A stretch of DNA of 64,000 nt from Pseudomonadota bacterium (GTDB lineage: Bacteria > Pseudomonadota > Gammaproteobacteria > Burkholderiales > Chitinibacteraceae), in contig JAPLQI010000069.1 of assembly GCA_026399755.1 (NCBI GenBank), positions 1-64,000 of the forward strand, given 5' to 3'. Both the position numbers and the translations under genes were made by a program. A model generated the notes under the pieces. That model was not told the origin of the DNA, made no database searches, and saw nothing but the letters and a program-made list of their open reading frames with translations. Positions 61,823 to 64,000 of the stretch are shown here, piece by piece (the stretch's first letter is position 1; every line of letters begins with the position of its first letter).

Positions 61823-63171
61823 CGTGATTCCTTCATACTAAACCGCACGTAATCGCCCACCTCTGGGCGGATACTGCCGTTTTCAATAATCGCAATAGCA
61901 AACAGCGGCTGTACTTGTGTAATCGTCACTGCACTAATCAACTCTTCTGGCGTGCCCAAAGACATACTGCTATCCCCATTTACTGCGGCAATCACTTGAT
62001 TAGGGCCGCTCACTCGAAACAGCTGCAATTTATCGCCTTTTGTTAATCGGGCAGTACTTCCTGCATCAATAAATATGCGATTTTTATCAACACGGCTAAT
62101 TCTGGCGGCAAATGCTTGGCACGCTAAGGCATCATCAACGCCCGCCACAATCTGGCCTAATTGCTGCTCAACCATTTTTCCAAAATCGGTTTCATAAAAT
62201 CGGCGGGAGCCAAAAACATAATCCCGCCCTTGCACCACATCGCCGGTTGCTGAATCGGCAAAGCGCTGCTGCTTTAAAAGCGCGCCACTGGACCCGTCAA
62301 AAACATACACATCCGCCTCAAAGCGACGCGAAGACGGCTTAATCTTTAAGCCCAACTCAGCAATATTCGGCATCCAACCATTCAACTTCAACATGGGAAC
62401 ACTGGGGCTAATTCTACGCTCGCCACTACGAACATCACTGCCCCAAGCAAAACCCAATTGCTCGCCATAAGCGCCGATATCCCGAATCACCCCGCCCACC
62501 ACAAATTGCGTGCCATAGCGGCGCGCTAATTCCCTGACTCGCTCTGGCTGCAAGACAGGATCATAAAAACCGGGCTGCAAATTAAATGCCGTCTCGTTTA
62601 CCGTGCGCTGTGGCAAGTAATGATCGGATGCCGACAACAGCCGGCTTAGCTCTTGTTGCAAGCCATCTTGAAAATGAGATAAGTCATTGGCATCCACTGG
62701 GTTTTGCAGCTGAAAATGCGCCAGCAGTAGTTTTTTACGATAGGCAAAATCAGATTGTGGGCATTCACGAGCGGGGGCTTGCTTAGCTAAAACACCCTGT
62801 GGGTCAGCAGTGCCCGCAAGCACAGCAGCAGGTGCAGAAGCCGCTATTTTTTCTACAGCTACAGGCTCTGGTAGAGGATCTGTTTCTATCAGCACATGAT
62901 AAAAACTCCCCTCTCGCCATTCACGTAACAATTTATATCGATCTAAAGTCTGAACAGGGAACACGCGCTGCAGCTCACTCACGCGGCCATTTTCAATATG
63001 GCTACTTGCCTCAACCTTGGCCCCATTCCACAAAGAAGCCTGCATTAATGCATCTTGAATCGCCTCCTGCTTAGCCATAGGCACACCACCTACACCTATC
63101 GCAGATAGACCTTCAATCTCTGCCGCGTTGCAATGAAACGCTAACAACAAAAGCGCACAGGCCTTGATCAA
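61819..63171 (-). CDS. flgT: FlgT-like flagellar assembly (H-ring) protein
   Basis: 450 residues. Signal peptide ending CNAAE; an N-terminal domain with EGLSAIGVGGVPMAKQEAIQDAL, then a middle domain, and a C-terminal beta domain (RISRVDKNRIFIDAGSTARL...KGDKLQLFRV) fit the three-part FlgT of Vibrio. FlgT builds the H-ring around the LP ring and stabilises the motor. TTG start directly after the flgP-like stop (TAATTG). The assignment rests on domain layout and neighbours. Confidence 0.75.
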   Translation of the reverse strand: MIKACALLLLAFHCNAAEIEGLSAIGVGGVPMAKQEAIQDALMQASLWNGAKVEASSHIENGRVSELQRVFPVQTLDRYKLLREWREGSFYHVLIETDPLPEPVAVEKIAASAPAAVLAGTADPQGVLAKQAPARECPQSDFAYRKKLLLAHFQLQNPVDANDLSHFQDGLQQELSRLLSASDHYLPQRTVNETAFNLQPGFYDPVLQPERVRELARRYGTQFVVGGVIRDIGAYGEQLGFAWGSDVRSGERRISPSVPMLKLNGWMPNIAELGLKIKPSSRRFEADVYVFDGSSGALLKQQRFADSATGDVVQGRDYVFGSRRFYETDFGKMVEQQLGQIVAGVDDALACQAFAARISRVDKNRIFIDAGSTARLTKGDKLQLFRVSGPNQVIAAVNGDSSMSLGTPEELISAVTITQVQPLFAIAIIENGSIRPEVGDYVRFSMKESR

Positions 63172-63585
63172 TTAACGACCTCGCATTGCAAAAAAGTTAT
63201 GGTTAGACGACTCATTTGCCAGCTTAGACATATCCAGCTCTAGCACTGTCTCATAAGCGCCTTCAGGCAAGGCATTCATCGAAACCACCCGCGCACCGCG
63301 CAAATAAGCATCGACATAAATACGGAAGCTATCGTTTTGCACCGCCAAAGCCGCCACCGTGCTATTACCCGCCAATCTAAAGCCTTGCACCGTTTCGGCC
63401 AGCGCACGATAGGCATCTAGCTTAGAAGCACGCATCGACATCAAACGGCGCTGAGCCCCAGATAAACCTTCGATCTGCGGCGGTGCACCATAACCAGCAG
63501 CGGAGACTAGCTCTTCTTCAGCATAAGAAGTACCCATACAAGCCAGCAAAGTCGCAAGCGACACCAGAGTGTGTTTGATCCGCAT
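63172..63585 (-). CDS. flgP: FlgP-like LPP20-family lipoprotein
   Basis: 137 residues from MRIKHTLVSLATLLACMG; lipobox LLAC with Cys16. The LPP20 domain contains EGLSGAQRRLMSMRASKLDAYRALAETVQGF and YLRGARVV. In Vibrio and Campylobacter FlgP is an outer-membrane lipoprotein around the flagellar base. AAGG lies before the ATG at 63585; the frame runs up to 63672, but those residues spoil the signal peptide. First of a three-gene run with the flgT-like gene and the small secreted protein. Confidence 0.78.
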   Translation of the reverse strand: MRIKHTLVSLATLLACMGTSYAEEELVSAAGYGAPPQIEGLSGAQRRLMSMRASKLDAYRALAETVQGFRLAGNSTVAALAVQNDSFRIYVDAYLRGARVVSMNALPEGAYETVLELDMSKLANESSNHNFFAMRGR

Positions 63586-63790
63586 TTTATATACCGCCTT
63601 ATCTTTTAGAGCTGAATTAACTTTAGCATAACGGCCGCCCTGCATAGTCTGACGAAAGAGCAGGCCCATCAATGCGTTATCGGCAAGAATCAGGAAAAAT
63701 AAAGCAACTTTCTGCGAAATAAACCATTAAGCGTAGGAAAAGCGGGAATGTTGGGGGTGGAGGGGAGGCTTTGTGAATCAAGTTTGTAAG

Positions 63791-63850
63791 ATAGGAGAAA
63801 CCCGCCGAGCTTTGCGTTGAAATACGAAAAACGGCGGGTTTCACCCCATG
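63791..63850. repeat. GGCGGGTTTCAC palindrome beside the long repeat
   Basis: GAAACCCGCCGAGCTTTGCG and ACGGCGGGTTTCACC are inverted arms around a 15-base centre. It precedes the long repeat exactly as the element at 704 does on the left side. Confidence 0.65.
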
Positions 63851-63851
63851 C

Positions 63852-64000
63852 GCGCTAACCAATTTACTTTTGCCTTAGCAAGTAGCGAAAAAACATAATG
63901 ACCACACTCTCTGCATGGGGCTTTTGAAAGTCCCCTTGAAACACGCCGAAGCGAGGAACAAGCGGGCGGGGTTTCGGCGAGGACTGTTTGAGCGAAGCGA
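63852..64000. repeat. Long dispersed repeat, copy 2 of 2 (cut by window end)
   Basis: Matches 771-907 in order and orientation (GCTAACCAATTTACTTTTGC, AACATAATGACC, ACGCCGAAGCGAGGAACAAG, GGGGTTTCGG), then continues GCGAGGACTGTTTGAGCGAA. A 61-residue minus-strand ORF at 63677-63862 covers the flank and looks spurious. No gene is called between 63586 and the window end. Confidence 0.75.

Noticed and set aside
63677-63862. Minus-strand ORF of 61 codons at the right end
   Set aside because: Covers the palindrome arms beside the second long-repeat copy and shows no protein signature.
1-64000. CRISPR array, prophage, insertion sequence or integron
   Set aside because: No regularly spaced repeats with unique spacers, no transposase, integrase or phage genes were found in any frame; the repeats present are isolated palindromes.

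Overview
The window looks like an ordinary chromosomal stretch of a motile, Gram-negative betaproteobacterium of moderate GC. Neisseriales is my best guess, perhaps a Chitinibacteraceae or Iodobacter-like lineage. The reasons are the divergent fur/bamE pair followed by dapB, a prmA plus MJ0042-zinc-ribbon/DUF3426 pair, Bpt and Aat side by side, a UbiH-type hydroxylase, and a full set of outer-membrane, Dsb and flagellar genes. The lineage is inference from gene content and order. I see no prophage, no insertion sequence with a transposase, no CRISPR array and no rRNA. The accessory signal is mostly short dispersed palindromic repeats, one receptor remnant and small unknown ORFs.

Layout. 1-9 kb: the end of a DegV gene, a repeat-filled gap, a SemiSWEET/HAD pair divergent from an AraC regulator, a 5'-nucleotidase, a GIN-domain secreted protein, a chemoreceptor, an EamA transporter, a VOC protein and def. 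9-11.4 kb: three identical tRNA-Thr(TGT) genes with one strong terminator, then a 2Fe-2S flavoreductase and an SDR gene starting almost back to back. 11.4-15.3 kb: ycgR, an SCO lipoprotein, overlapping bioC-bioD and a DedA protein. 15.3-18.5 kb: yajC-secD-secF, with a hairpin between yajC and secD. 18.7-23 kb: bacteriohemerythrin, prmA, a DUF3426 protein, a cysteine-less thiol-peroxidase-like protein and then genuine tpx. 23.2-26.3 kb: an efflux-like cassette (DUF3302, HlyD, NodT). 26.5-33 kb: DUF3025, dsbC, a UbiH-like hydroxylase, GST and comEC. 33-38 kb: a MOSC protein, an M48 protease, an orphan ParA followed by a receiver-HATPase fusion, and bpt. 38-41.6 kb: aat and fur divergent from bamE, dapB and ypfJ. 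42-47.3 kb: a BaiN-type flavoprotein, DUF924, yigL, and marR followed by cytochrome b561 and two YceI genes. 47.4-53.1 kb: a PAS-PAS-GGDEF protein and a 1.16-kilo-residue DUF748 protein. 53.4-58.8 kb: a duplicated STAS protein, hslV (no hslU next to it), a double-receiver protein and the overlapping birA-coaX-SPOR operon. 58.9-64 kb: a TonB-receptor remnant, dsbD, and a flgP-flgT-like operon that ends in an unknown small secreted protein.

How the genes fit together. Much of the region serves the envelope and redox folding: DsbC and DsbD form the periplasmic isomerase and its electron source, BamE and SecDF-YajC handle outer-membrane assembly and secretion, and YceI with cytochrome b561 handles lipophilic or redox chemistry. 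Motility and signalling are represented by a chemoreceptor, YcgR, a diguanylate cyclase, FlgP/FlgT and several receiver proteins. BioC, BioD and BirA cover biotin synthesis and use.

The most unusual items are the cysteine-less Tpx twin beside tpx, the ParA plus receiver-HATPase pair, the STAS protein built from two copies of a helical-plus-STAS unit, the FlgT-coupled small protein, and dispersed palindromes, one of which supplies the end of aat.
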